From Clostridiales bacterium (GTDB lineage: Bacteria > Bacillota > Clostridia > Christensenellales > Aristaeellaceae): a DNA stretch of 43,578 bases. Both the position numbers and the translations under genes were made by a program. The stretch covers positions 1-43,578 of the forward strand of contig JAQXLU010000079.1 in NCBI GenBank assembly GCA_029012285.1, read 5' to 3'. Below the pieces are notes generated by a model. It did not search any database. It saw only the letters and a list, made by a program, of their open reading frames with translations, and had not been told where the DNA came from. Numbering within the stretch: the stretch's first letter is position 1; each line of letters starts with the position of its first letter. Shown here one piece after another: positions 25,439-33,490 of this stretch.

Positions 25439-25569
25439 TCATCTGTCAAAATATGTCTTAGCAGCATCACCCACCCTCGGTGCATGCCCCTTATGCGCGA
25501 GGGGGTTGAGAACGGATGCTGCCGGAAGGCGAGTAACAAAAAATACGCCCCCTCTCCCCTTTCACGCGG
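25439..25569. other. Gap downstream of the LytTR gene
   Basis: No gene seen. A T-rich run (minus strand of about 25540-25546) follows the LytTR gene's stop but I find no convincing stem before it. Confidence 0.4.
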
Positions 25570-26361
25570 TCATCGCCGCTGGGAGAGGAAGCGTGTGATG
25601 CCCTCATCGGAGGTGTCGCCGTATACGAAGCGCACCTGATCGAGGTTAAACAGCAGACACGCGCAGTGCCCAGGAAAGGTGGGAAAGCAGGTGACTTTCA
25701 GCCAGGTGTCGATTTCGGGGCTGTAATCAGCAGCCTCGAGGGTCTCGCCGTAGAGCGTGGCTCGCTCGTACAGGCGGAGCCATTTGTGATCCATGTTGGC
25801 GAACAGGCTGCTGAAGCTGCTGCCGATGAGCCGCTCCAGCGGCAACTTTTCCAGCCGGGCAAGTGGCTCGTTGCCGTAGCGGAAAATCCAGTCCACAGCG
25901 CGCTGCTGTTCGTTGAATACCATCTCGATGTCGCAAAAGGCACAGGGGAGGCTGTCGAAGCTCTGGTAGTGGCGGTGGTAGTCCTCATGGGACATGGGCG
26001 TGGTCTTTTGGGCGAAGTCCTCGACGATGGATCGGCGGGCGCTCTGAACACGGTCGCGCATCTCACTCCGGTGGCGCAGGGGGTAGTCGATGGTTTCACC
26101 GTTCACCAGGCAGATGTGGTCGGTCACCTCATGAATGGCGCGGGCAGACACAATGCATCCCCGCTCAACGCGGACGAACCCATCTCCGAGGGCTTCCTCG
26201 AGGGCCTGCATGGAGCTGCGGGTGGCATAGACACGACCGTCGCTGGTGTGGATTTCGGCATGACGGCCCACCATGCACACGTAGAGCACCGCGCTGACCG
26301 CCAGCATGATTCTCCTGCGCCCGGAGACCACGTTCAGCATCCGGTAGTCCTGCAAGCCCAT
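25570..26361 (-). CDS. LytTR-type transcriptional regulator with C-terminal PAS-like domain
   Basis: About 263 residues. The N-terminal part looks like a LytTR DNA-binding domain: VLYVCMVGRHAEIHTSDGRVYATRS-type strands (residues about 25-50), FVRVERGCIVSARAIHEV, then NGETIDYPLRHR. The C-terminal 130 residues (SLPCAFCDIEMVFNE onward, with DWIFRYGNEPLARLE) resemble a PAS-like fold. There is no receiver domain, so it may sense a small ligand directly. Start choice: a promoter -10 box covers 26381-26386, so the upstream ATGs at 26382 and 26379 would not be transcribed; 26361 follows AGGGGG closely, and TTG at 26355 is also possible. Confidence 0.75.
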   Translation of the reverse strand: MGLQDYRMLNVVSGRRRIMLAVSAVLYVCMVGRHAEIHTSDGRVYATRSSMQALEEALGDGFVRVERGCIVSARAIHEVTDHICLVNGETIDYPLRHRSEMRDRVQSARRSIVEDFAQKTTPMSHEDYHRHYQSFDSLPCAFCDIEMVFNEQQRAVDWIFRYGNEPLARLEKLPLERLIGSSFSSLFANMDHKWLRLYERATLYGETLEAADYSPEIDTWLKVTCFPTFPGHCACLLFNLDQVRFVYGDTSDEGITRFLSQRR

Positions 26362-26380
26362 CACCCCCTGTTCGTTCATC

Positions 26381-26409
26381 ATTATACCCACTTTTTCGCG
26401 TTTTGTCCA
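26381..26409 (-). promoter_or_regulatory. Promoter of the LytTR gene
   Basis: Minus strand TGGACA (26409-26404), 17 bases, TATAAT (26386-26381). Predicted start near 26374, so the leader is very short. Confidence 0.7.
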
Positions 26410-26461
26410 CCCCTGTGCGGATACAACATCTGCCACAGCCACGAAAAATAAACCTCATACA

Positions 26462-26500
26462 GAAAGGGGCTGCTGCAAAAGACCGCTGCAGCAACCCCTT
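26462..26500 (-). terminator. Terminator of the GH36-SGNH operon
   Basis: Minus strand GGGGTTGCTGCAG and GCAGCAGCCCC arms, followed by TTTCT. It is about 85 bases after the SGNH gene's stop. Confidence 0.7.
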
Positions 26501-26586
26501 CTTATCGCTTTGGGGAGCAAAACACTTCTTTACATTCTGATGGGAAAGAGCGCAGGCCATGGGGCTCAGCAGCAGCCCGACATACC

Positions 26587-27138
26587 TCAGTCAATCAGCC
26601 CCCGGAGCACCGCTGCGGTCTGCGAGGCCACAGCCTCCACCCCCGCAGGGCTCAGGTGGATGTGATCCTCGCCGATCATCTCCGCCTTGGCCGAAGCCAC
26701 GACCGCGTACAGGTCGTTGATGGAGGCGTTCTCTTCCGCTGCCACCCGCCGGAGCACATTGTTGTACTGCTGAATCTCCGCGTGGTCCCCGTGCAGCGTC
26801 GGCGTGGTCGTGGCGATCACAATCGGTAAATCGGGCTTGCCGGTCACCTTGCGCAACACCCGGCAGATGCGGTGGCAGGTTTCCTCATACAACGGCAGGG
26901 GATAGAAATGCCGGCCCTCCTGATAGTCGTCCCCCATGTCCCACAGCCCGGCGTTCCAGTGCACCAGGTCGGGCGCGGGCAGGTTCGGTAGCCAGAAGCG
27001 CAGGGAGTTGAGCGTATATCCGCTCCATCGGCCGTTTTCCTCCGGGCCGGAGACCACAGCGATGTCCTTCAGCTTTTCGCCTACCACGCTCTGGTACTGC
27101 ATCCGCACGGAATCCCCCAACAATAGGATCTGCTTCAT
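26587..27138 (-). CDS. SGNH/GDSL-family hydrolase
   Basis: A 183-residue esterase-like protein. Block I is LLLGDSVRMQYQ with the catalytic Ser near residue 9; NAGLWDM holds the block III Asn; DHIHLSPAG near the end gives the catalytic Asp and His. No signal peptide, so cytoplasmic. AAAGGGTGA precedes the ATG at 27138. It lies 28 bases after the alpha-galactosidase gene in the same operon, so removal of acetyl groups from imported sugars is a reasonable guess. Confidence 0.85.
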   Translation of the reverse strand: MKQILLLGDSVRMQYQSVVGEKLKDIAVVSGPEENGRWSGYTLNSLRFWLPNLPAPDLVHWNAGLWDMGDDYQEGRHFYPLPLYEETCHRICRVLRKVTGKPDLPIVIATTTPTLHGDHAEIQQYNNVLRRVAAEENASINDLYAVVASAKAEMIGEDHIHLSPAGVEAVASQTAAVLRGLID

Positions 27139-27166
27139 GTGCGTCACCCTTTCTGCGTTTGTATCG

Positions 27167-29257
27167 CTATTGCATTGACTGATTGCATTGCCCATCCCCT
27201 GCCCTGAGATGCACGGCCACCGCCTCGAAGGGGGCGCAAAGCGCGATGGTCAGCTGACCGCCAATCAACGTCACCTCGTTGTCCTCCGAGCACATCACCC
27301 GCAGGATGCGATCCGCCGCCACCGGCAAGGTCACCTGCTGGGGGAAGCCGCCGCCGAAGGTGTGCAGCACCACCAGCGTTTCTGCCCCCGCCCGGCGGCA
27401 GATGGCCTGCCAGCCCGTGGGATGGCGCCAGGAGGCCGATACCGTCCCGTGGAATTCGGACACGCCATCGCGGATGATCCCCCGCACCGCCCGGTAAAAG
27501 TCGATGCCCTCGGCCACCTTGTGCCACTGCGCGTCGGTGAGGGTCAGCACATCGCCGGAGAGGCACATCACCCCCAGGAAGGTGTTGACGAGGGAGTAGT
27601 TGATGCGGCGCAGGCTGTCGGTATGGCGCAGCACCGCCCAGATCTGCGACTGCCCGGGCAGGATCAGCCGGTGCAGATTGGCGGCGATGATGGGAATCTC
27701 CGCACATTCGTGGGCATCGGAGAAGGAGGCCATGTCCGTTATAGCCATCAGAGAGGGTTCCAGGCGGTGCCCGCCGGAGGCGCAGTTCTCGATGTACAAG
27801 CCGGGGACAGCCTCGCGCATGGCGCGCAGGAAGCGCAGCGTGCCCTGCATGTTCTGGCGCAACCCCTCGCCCAGGCTGTCGGGATCGTCACAGCCCACGC
27901 CGATGCAGTCGTTGTAGTCCACCTTGATGTATTCAAAGCCGCACTGCTGCAAAAGCCCGGTGACGCGCGCTTGCAGATAGTCCTGCACGGCTTGCTTGCG
28001 CATATCCAGGAAGCGACGGTTGTCGGTGTCAATCACCACGCCATGGCGGGTGAGCAGCATGTCCTCGCGTTTGAACACATCCGAGTCCTTGGCGCAGGTT
28101 TCCATCTCAAACCAGATACCGGGCTTCATGCCGGCATCGCGGATGGCATCCGCGGTGGCCTTCAATCCTTGCGGGAACAACCGCGCCTCGTTAGGAATCC
28201 AATCGCCGCCACAATCGCTCCAGCCGCCATCACCCTTGGCGTACCAGCCCGCATCCATGACCATGATGTCGATGCCGCGCCCTCGCAGGCAGTCGGCAAT
28301 CCTGACCATATTGGTATGGGAGGGCTCGCCCCAGGTGGTGCAGTATTCGTTGAACATGACAGGCAATGGCTCCGCGCGGCGCAGCCAATTTTCCCTTTGC
28401 ACGCTCAGCAGCCGCTGGGACACTGCGTCCACGCTGCCCTCGCCCACGGTGAGATAGGCCTCGGGGGCCTCGAAGGTCTCCCCTGGCTGCAATGTTTTGC
28501 ACCAGTGCCCGAAGTCCTCATCTGGCAAGCCCATCATCAGGTTCAAGCCATCGTCCTTGCGGCGGAGCTCCGCTTGCCAGGAGGAGGGGCAGGCCAGCTG
28601 CATGGCCCAGGTCACCCCGGCGGCGGTATCCTCCACCGCCAGGAAGGGAAACCACTGTCTCACCGGCATGGAGCCAATCTGCCCGAACTTCTCCACCCGG
28701 AGGGCATGCCCCGTCCAGGAGCGTTCCAGGTGAAGCGTTTCAGCGCTTTCGCTCTGCAAGCGGCCCTCGGCGCTCCAAGCGCTGCGGGCCCGATGGATCA
28801 TCAACGCACCGCATGCGTCCGACGCGGTGAAGGGCGTGATGCCGCCCAGGTTCACGCTGGAGAGGAGATCCAGGGTGATGGGCGCGTCCGTGACATTCTC
28901 AAACACGGTGGATACCCGGAGTGCTTGCAAGCCCTCATGCCAGGTCAGATGGTGATAGGCGCGACGCCCGGTATCATCCGCCAGGGTGGTGACGATTGTA
29001 CCGCCCTGCCTTTCCTGCCCACAGAGCTTCATGCGCGCCGTCGCGGTCGAGGTGGCCATGGTGTGCCCGTTACCATAGCCGTTGGGCAGCTGGTCGCCCC
29101 GGGCGTGGCACTGGACAAGGCTCTCCACAGCCCAGGGCTTCTCCAGCACATCGCAGGCGCGGTTAGCCGGGATCAGCATCAGGCCGATGTGCCCGGCTTC
29201 ATCGGTGACATAGCGGGCCAGCATGTCACCCAGGTGGTATTCGCTATACGTTTTCAT
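27167..29257 (-). CDS. Alpha-galactosidase, glycoside hydrolase family 36
   Basis: A 696-residue cytoplasmic enzyme (no signal peptide) that releases alpha-linked galactose. The N-terminal beta-sandwich leads to the barrel: IMVMDAGWYAKGDGGW, GMKPGIWFEMETCAKDSD, then YIKVDYND with the nucleophile Asp, and MASFSDAHECAEIPI with the acid/base Asp. ENCASGGHRLEPS is also typical. Length matches the family. ATG at 29257 is seven bases after GGAGGT; GTG one codon earlier is possible. It sits near a YtfQ-type importer and its sensor, suggesting use of galactosides, although the two are separately transcribed. Confidence 0.92.
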   Translation of the reverse strand: MKTYSEYHLGDMLARYVTDEAGHIGLMLIPANRACDVLEKPWAVESLVQCHARGDQLPNGYGNGHTMATSTATARMKLCGQERQGGTIVTTLADDTGRRAYHHLTWHEGLQALRVSTVFENVTDAPITLDLLSSVNLGGITPFTASDACGALMIHRARSAWSAEGRLQSESAETLHLERSWTGHALRVEKFGQIGSMPVRQWFPFLAVEDTAAGVTWAMQLACPSSWQAELRRKDDGLNLMMGLPDEDFGHWCKTLQPGETFEAPEAYLTVGEGSVDAVSQRLLSVQRENWLRRAEPLPVMFNEYCTTWGEPSHTNMVRIADCLRGRGIDIMVMDAGWYAKGDGGWSDCGGDWIPNEARLFPQGLKATADAIRDAGMKPGIWFEMETCAKDSDVFKREDMLLTRHGVVIDTDNRRFLDMRKQAVQDYLQARVTGLLQQCGFEYIKVDYNDCIGVGCDDPDSLGEGLRQNMQGTLRFLRAMREAVPGLYIENCASGGHRLEPSLMAITDMASFSDAHECAEIPIIAANLHRLILPGQSQIWAVLRHTDSLRRINYSLVNTFLGVMCLSGDVLTLTDAQWHKVAEGIDFYRAVRGIIRDGVSEFHGTVSASWRHPTGWQAICRRAGAETLVVLHTFGGGFPQQVTLPVAADRILRVMCSEDNEVTLIGGQLTIALCAPFEAVAVHLRAGDGQCNQSMQ

Positions 29258-29356
29258 CACGGGTACCTCCGTCTGTCAAGGGTTTGTCCCCTGGGGATGC
29301 GGCGCTTGCTGTTTCATCGCGCCATGGGATTTTGGCAGGCTCAGACTTTGATTTCG

Positions 29357-29385
29357 ATTGTAGCACACATCGTGGCGGTTGTAAA
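29357..29385 (-). promoter_or_regulatory. Promoter of the GH36-SGNH operon
   Basis: Minus strand TTTACA (29385-29380), 17 bases, TACAAT (29362-29357). Leader of about 93 bases. Confidence 0.7.
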
Positions 29386-29439
29386 GGCGCTCTGTCGCGG
29401 CGCTGCACCCATTTTCAAGTAGCATTTTCTGACGCGATA

Positions 29440-29448
29440 TGATATACT
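29440..29448 (+). promoter_or_regulatory. Extended -10 promoter of the SDR gene
   Basis: TGA followed by TATACT; no clear -35 box. Start about 25 bases before the ribosome binding site. Confidence 0.5.
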
Positions 29449-29477
29449 GAGCGCAAACGAAATGAGGAGGAGCCAGC

Positions 29478-30275
29478 ATGGAGCAGAGAAGGACAGCGCT
29501 TGTCACCGGCGGCAGCTCCGGGATTGGGCGCAGCACTGCAGCGGCACTGCAGGATGCAGGCTACGCGGTGTATGAGTTCAGCCGCCGGGACGTCCCGCAA
29601 AGCGGCGTGACGCATATCAGCGTGGATGTGACAAGCGAAACGGGCGTACAGGCGGCCGTTGCGCAGATATTGGCAGAAGCAGGCCGCATCGACGTGGTGG
29701 TGAATTGCGCGGGCTCTGGCATCTCCGGGGCGGTGGAGTTCACGCCGCTTGCGCAGGCCAGGGCGCAGCTGGATGTGAATTTTTTCGGGACGGTCAATGT
29801 CAACCGCGCGGTGCTGCCGTCCATGCGCAACCAAGGCAGCGGGCGGATTGTGAACATCAGCTCGGTCGCAGCGGTGGCGCATATTCCCTTCCAGGCTTTC
29901 TATTCGGCCAGCAAGGCGGCGGTATCCTCCTACTCCTGCGCGCTGGACAACGAGGTGAGTCCCTATGGCATCCGGGTGACGGCAATCGAGCTGGGGGACA
30001 TATGCACAGGCTTCACCCAGGCACGACAGAAGATCGTCCAGGGCGACAGCGAGTACGGCGGCAGAATCACCCGCAGCGTCAGGCAAATGGAGCAGGATGA
30101 GCAAAACGGCATGAACCCGGACGTCATCGGCGCGGCGATTACCCGGATTGCGGCCAAGAAGCGCTGCAAACCGGTCTGCGTGGTGGGGACCACCTACAAG
30201 CTGCTCAGCTATCTGTGTCGCGTGCTGCCCTCCGCTTGGCGGGGGAAGATCGTGGGCGCGATTTATGCTAAATAA
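29478..30275 (+). CDS. Short-chain dehydrogenase/reductase
   Basis: A 265-residue NAD(P)-dependent oxidoreductase of the classical SDR family. The cofactor motif TGGSSGIG is at about residues 11-18, NCAG near residue 76, the catalytic Ser in IVNISSV, and Tyr-Lys in FYSASKAAV. The Arg-rich start and SRRD after strand 2 lean toward NADP. The C-terminal hydrophobic end (YKLLSYLCRVLPSAWRG) resembles SDRs acting on lipids or retinol-like substrates, but the substrate is unknown. AGGAGG precedes the ATG by seven bases. Monocistronic, as far as I see. Confidence 0.88.
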   Translation: MEQRRTALVTGGSSGIGRSTAAALQDAGYAVYEFSRRDVPQSGVTHISVDVTSETGVQAAVAQILAEAGRIDVVVNCAGSGISGAVEFTPLAQARAQLDVNFFGTVNVNRAVLPSMRNQGSGRIVNISSVAAVAHIPFQAFYSASKAAVSSYSCALDNEVSPYGIRVTAIELGDICTGFTQARQKIVQGDSEYGGRITRSVRQMEQDEQNGMNPDVIGAAITRIAAKKRCKPVCVVGTTYKLLSYLCRVLPSAWRGKIVGAIYAK

Positions 30276-30403
30276 TATCGGACTGCTATCACATGCACTC
30301 CAGGCGCATCCAGCTCAGGAGAGACCGCGGCTGTCATGGTATTGTCAATGAGATGTCTATACCGATCCAGAAGCGTGTTCGTATATGTGTACTGCATCAA
30401 TAC

Positions 30404-30436
30404 AAAAGCCCTGCAATCATGTGATTGCAAGGCTTT
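30404..30436 (-). terminator. Terminator of the tRNA-Leu gene
   Basis: Minus strand AAAGCCTTGCAATCA pairs with TGATTGCAGGGCTTT with one mismatch, ending in TTTT, directly after the tRNA. Confidence 0.8.
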
Positions 30437-30443
30437 GTTATCG

Positions 30444-30525
30444 TGCGGTCGACGGGACTTGAACCCGTACTCCTTTCAGAACACGCCCCTCAAACGTGCG
30501 CGTATGCCGATTCCGCCACGACCGC
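30444..30525 (-). tRNA. tRNA-Leu(GAG)
   Basis: Minus strand: acceptor arms GCGGTCG and CGACCGC with discriminator A. The D-arm is class-II-like, the anticodon arm is CACG-TTTGAGGGG-CGTG with anticodon GAG, a long variable arm follows, and the T-arm contains GGGTTCAAGTCCC. CCA is not encoded. GAG reads CUC/CUU leucine codons. Confidence 0.92.
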
Positions 30526-30545
30526 ATGCCGTAACAGCAAGAGAT

Positions 30546-30574
30546 ATTATAGCAAGGGTTGCAGGTTTTGTCAA
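30546..30574 (-). promoter_or_regulatory. Consensus promoter of tRNA-Leu
   Basis: Minus strand TTGACA (30574-30569), 17 bases, TATAAT (30551-30546). Perfect consensus. Confidence 0.88.
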
Positions 30575-30629
30575 GGGGGCACAGGACGTTTTTTGTTGGG
30601 CGCCAGAATTTTCTGCACCCTGCCCTACA

Positions 30630-30659
30630 TTGACAAGGAATGCATATCTATGCTATATT
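30630..30659 (+). promoter_or_regulatory. Promoter of the DUF368 gene
   Basis: TTGACA (30630-30635), 18 bases, TATATT (30654-30659). Confidence 0.75.
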
Positions 30660-30704
30660 GATGGACGAACATGAATACATGCCAGAGATGGCAGGAGGCT
30701 CTAC

Positions 30705-31607
30705 ATGAAAAAGTGGTTACTGGACATCCTCAAGGGCGTTGTGATCGGCGTGGCCAACATCATTCCCGGCGTCAGCGGCGGCACGATGATGGTCGTGATG
30801 GGCGTCTATGACAAGCTGCTCTTCTGCATCAACAACGTGTTCAGGCAGTTCACCCGGTGCATCCGGATTCTGCTACCCTACATCATCGGGATCGTGCTAT
30901 CGCTGGTGTGCATGTCCTCGCTGATCGTCGGCAGCATGGAGAAGTTCCCCCTGCCCACAGCGTTTGCCTTCATCGGCCTGATTATGGGCGGCTTGCCCGC
31001 CATCATGGCCGAGGTGAAGGACGTGAAGCGCAAGCCCATCCATTGGGCGGCCTTCGCCCTGGCGTTCGTCCTCCTGGTCGGGATGCAGTTCCTGCCTGAA
31101 TCCGGTGACCGCGACCTCACCACATTGAACCTCGGCAAGGTGCTTGTGGTGATGCTCATGGGCGTGATCGCATCCTCCGCCATGGTCATTCCCGGCATCA
31201 GCGGCAGCATGATGCTGCTGATCCTGGGCTATTATCACCCCATCTTCGGGTCGATCTCGCCCCTGGTGAAGGCGCTGTTCGCCGGGCAGTGGGGCGATGT
31301 GGGGATGTATGCGGGCATCCTGCTGCCCTTCGCCATCGGCATGGTGCTGGGCATCCTGGGCATTTCCCGGCTGATCGACGTGATGCTCAAGCGCTGGAAG
31401 GGCCTGACCTACGCCATCGTGCTGGGCCTGGTGGTACCCTCCCCCATCGTGATTGTGATGAGCACCTGGCAGGAGCAGGCCCTGACGCTATCCTCCATCA
31501 ACGTGGGGACGGTCCTGGCCAGCGTTGTCACCTGCGCATTGGGCGTGCTGATCGCGGCCTTCGTGATGCCCAGGCTTGACGCGAAGGTAAAGGAGTCGGA
31601 TAAGTAA
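30705..31607 (+). CDS. popT: DUF368 (PopT-type) undecaprenyl-phosphate translocase
   Basis: A 300-residue membrane protein with about eight to ten helices. Two repeats carry the family mark: VANIIPGVSGGTMMVVMGVY near residue 17 and SAMVIPGISGSMMLLILGYY near residue 160. DUF368 proteins have been shown to return undecaprenyl phosphate across the membrane for reuse in cell-wall synthesis. AGGAGG precedes the ATG by six bases. Own promoter and terminator. Confidence 0.88.
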   Translation: MKKWLLDILKGVVIGVANIIPGVSGGTMMVVMGVYDKLLFCINNVFRQFTRCIRILLPYIIGIVLSLVCMSSLIVGSMEKFPLPTAFAFIGLIMGGLPAIMAEVKDVKRKPIHWAAFALAFVLLVGMQFLPESGDRDLTTLNLGKVLVVMLMGVIASSAMVIPGISGSMMLLILGYYHPIFGSISPLVKALFAGQWGDVGMYAGILLPFAIGMVLGILGISRLIDVMLKRWKGLTYAIVLGLVVPSPIVIVMSTWQEQALTLSSINVGTVLASVVTCALGVLIAAFVMPRLDAKVKESDK

Positions 31608-31618
31608 TCGGGCATGCA

Positions 31619-31654
31619 GGGCATTCATCCCGCGCGGATGGATGCCCTTCGTTT
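31619..31654 (+). terminator. Terminator after popT
   Basis: GGGCATTCATCC and GGATGGATGCCC arms with a five-base loop, one mismatch, then TTCGTTT. Confidence 0.8.
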
Positions 31655-31697
31655 GCGCATACGCGATGGCGCGGGGCTGACACGCCTTCCCAGGATA

Positions 31698-31726
31698 TTG
31701 CAATCCCCCCATTTCCGTGCTATAAT
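31698..31726 (+). promoter_or_regulatory. Promoter of the CorC-type gene
   Basis: TTGCAA (31698-31703), 17 bases, TATAAT (31721-31726). Leader of about 107 bases. Confidence 0.75.
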
Positions 31727-31839
31727 GATGCTGGGTTGTTCTATGCCAAATGCAAGGGCGAGTCCGCCGCCCAGGGCTGCAACCCGCATCGCGGACGGCT
31801 CGCGGCGCATGCCGCATCATCTTGAAGGAGGTAATCTCT

Positions 31840-33231
31840 GTGTCTGCCGACCCATGGGGCCCGCTACTGCTGGAATTGGCGCTGATTCTCATCAGCGGAT
31901 GGTTTGCCGCGACGGAAGCCGCCATCATGTCCCTCAACGAATTAAAGCTCCGCACCGACGCGGAGGAGGGCGACAAGGTGGCCGCAAAGCTGCTCCGGCT
32001 GTCCGAGGCCCCCAACCGTTATTTTTCCACCATCCAGGTGTGCATCACCCTGGCCGGGTTTTTGGGCGCTGCCTTCGCGGCGGAGGCCTTCTCCGGGCCG
32101 CTTTCCCAGGCTATCCTGCACGCCGGGGCGAAGATCGACCCAGCGCTGCTTCACAGCCTGTGCGTGGTGGGCGTTACACTGATCTTCTCATTCTTCACGC
32201 TGCTGCTGGGCATGCAAACCCCCAAGCGCATCGCCCTGCACGACCCGGAAGGGGTGGCCCGCAAGTGCCTGGGCGTCCTGAGCGTATGCGCGGGGCTATT
32301 CCGACCAGTGGTGTGGCTGCTGTCGGCCTGCTCCAACGGCCTGGTGCGCCTGCTGGGCATCGACCCTCACGCCGAGGCTGAGGAGGTGACCGAGGAGGAC
32401 ATCCGCGCCCTGGTGGATATGGGCGAGGAAGCTGGCGCAATCGAGGAAACCGAGAAGGAAATGATCGAGAACATCTTCGAGTTCAACAACCTGACGGCGG
32501 AAAACGTCATGACCCACCGAACCGACGTGACCGCCATCTGGGTGGATGAATCCTGGGATGTGATTTTGCAAACCATCCGCGAGACGGGGCTGAGCCGCTT
32601 CCCCGTGTACAACGAGGATATGGACGACATCATCGGCACGCTCAACACCCGCGTGTTCCTGCTCAACATGCAGACGGAGCATCCCCGCTCCATGCGGGAG
32701 ATGATCCGCGAGGCATACTTCGTCCCCAGCACCGTGCAGGCCGACCAGCTCTTCCGCAACATGCAGCTCAAGAAGATCCACATGGCCATCGTCATTGACG
32801 AATACGGCGGCATGAGCGGCATCGTCACCATGGAGGACCTGCTGGAGGAAATCGTCGGCAACATCTACGACGAGTTCGACCCCCTGGCGGAGGCGGAGAT
32901 CATCCCCGTGGCGGAGAACACCTGGCGTATCTCCGGCCAGGCAAGCCTGGGTGATGTGGCCGACGCCCTGGGCGTATCCCTCCCCCTGGACGAGGATTAC
33001 GATACACTGGGCGGGCTGATTTTCAGCCAGTTCACGCTCATTCCCGAGGACGGCAGCCAGCCCGAGGTGGACTGCTATGGGCTGCACATCGCGGTGGAGA
33101 AGCTTGCGGAGCACCGCATCGAAACCGCGCTGGTGACCAAGCTCCCCGAGGATGCCGACGCAGATGAGGCCACCGAGGACGAGAGCGCCGAGCACAGCGA
33201 GGAGAGCCGCGCTGCCTCCGGGCACGCATAA
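31840..33231 (+). CDS. CNNM/CorC-family membrane protein (HlyC/CorC type)
   Basis: A 463-residue protein. The N-terminal CNNM (DUF21) membrane domain holds about four helices (FAATEAAIMSLNELKLR, FSTIQVCITLAGFLGAAFA). Then come two CBS domains, with NVMTHRTDVTAIW opening the first and VPSTVQADQLFRNM, HMAIVIDEYGGMSGIVTMED in the second, and a C-terminal CorC_HlyC domain (EIIPVAENTWRISGQASLGDV). Relatives export or regulate Mg2+; the old hemolysin label is not meaningful. The start is GTG at 31840, eight bases after AAGGAGG; the frame is open further upstream across the promoter leader. The last 25 residues are Glu/Asp/Ser-rich. Confidence 0.9.
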   Translation: MSADPWGPLLLELALILISGWFAATEAAIMSLNELKLRTDAEEGDKVAAKLLRLSEAPNRYFSTIQVCITLAGFLGAAFAAEAFSGPLSQAILHAGAKIDPALLHSLCVVGVTLIFSFFTLLLGMQTPKRIALHDPEGVARKCLGVLSVCAGLFRPVVWLLSACSNGLVRLLGIDPHAEAEEVTEEDIRALVDMGEEAGAIEETEKEMIENIFEFNNLTAENVMTHRTDVTAIWVDESWDVILQTIRETGLSRFPVYNEDMDDIIGTLNTRVFLLNMQTEHPRSMREMIREAYFVPSTVQADQLFRNMQLKKIHMAIVIDEYGGMSGIVTMEDLLEEIVGNIYDEFDPLAEAEIIPVAENTWRISGQASLGDVADALGVSLPLDEDYDTLGGLIFSQFTLIPEDGSQPEVDCYGLHIAVEKLAEHRIETALVTKLPEDADADEATEDESAEHSEESRAASGHA

Positions 33232-33241
33232 TGCCATCAGC

Positions 33242-33280
33242 ACCCGCAGCATCTGTCCTGGATGCCGCGGGTTTTTGTTG
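33242..33280 (+). terminator. Terminator after the CorC-type gene
   Basis: ACCCGCAGCATC and GATGCCGCGGGT arms around a seven-base loop, followed by TTTTGTTG. Confidence 0.85.
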
Positions 33281-33323
33281 TACCCAGCGGTTTCTCGCAG
33301 GAAAGCGCGACCATCCGTTTCAC

Positions 33324-33353
33324 TTGAAGGTCACACCCGGAACATGGTATAGT
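33324..33353 (+). promoter_or_regulatory. Promoter in front of the baseplate-like gene
   Basis: TTGAAG (33324-33329), 18 bases, TATAGT (33348-33353). The -35 box is imperfect. Start predicted near 33360. Confidence 0.55.
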
Positions 33354-33371
33354 GGTACCGTAAACGAAAGC

Positions 33372-33401
33372 GAGGCAAGGCAGAGCGCCCTGCCTCTTTT
33401 T
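33372..33401 (+). terminator. Leader terminator ahead of the baseplate-like gene
   Basis: GAGGCA and TGCCTC arms with GC-rich inner loop, then TTTTT, only about 12-40 bases after the predicted transcription start and about 90 bases before the gene. It could be an attenuator or the end of a very short RNA. Confidence 0.6.
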
Positions 33402-33490
33402 CGTGGGGCAAGGGGGGGATGCGTATGAGGGAATAAGGTCAGGCAGGCATCAAACGATTGCGGATACCACCGCAGAAAAGGAGTGTGGAC

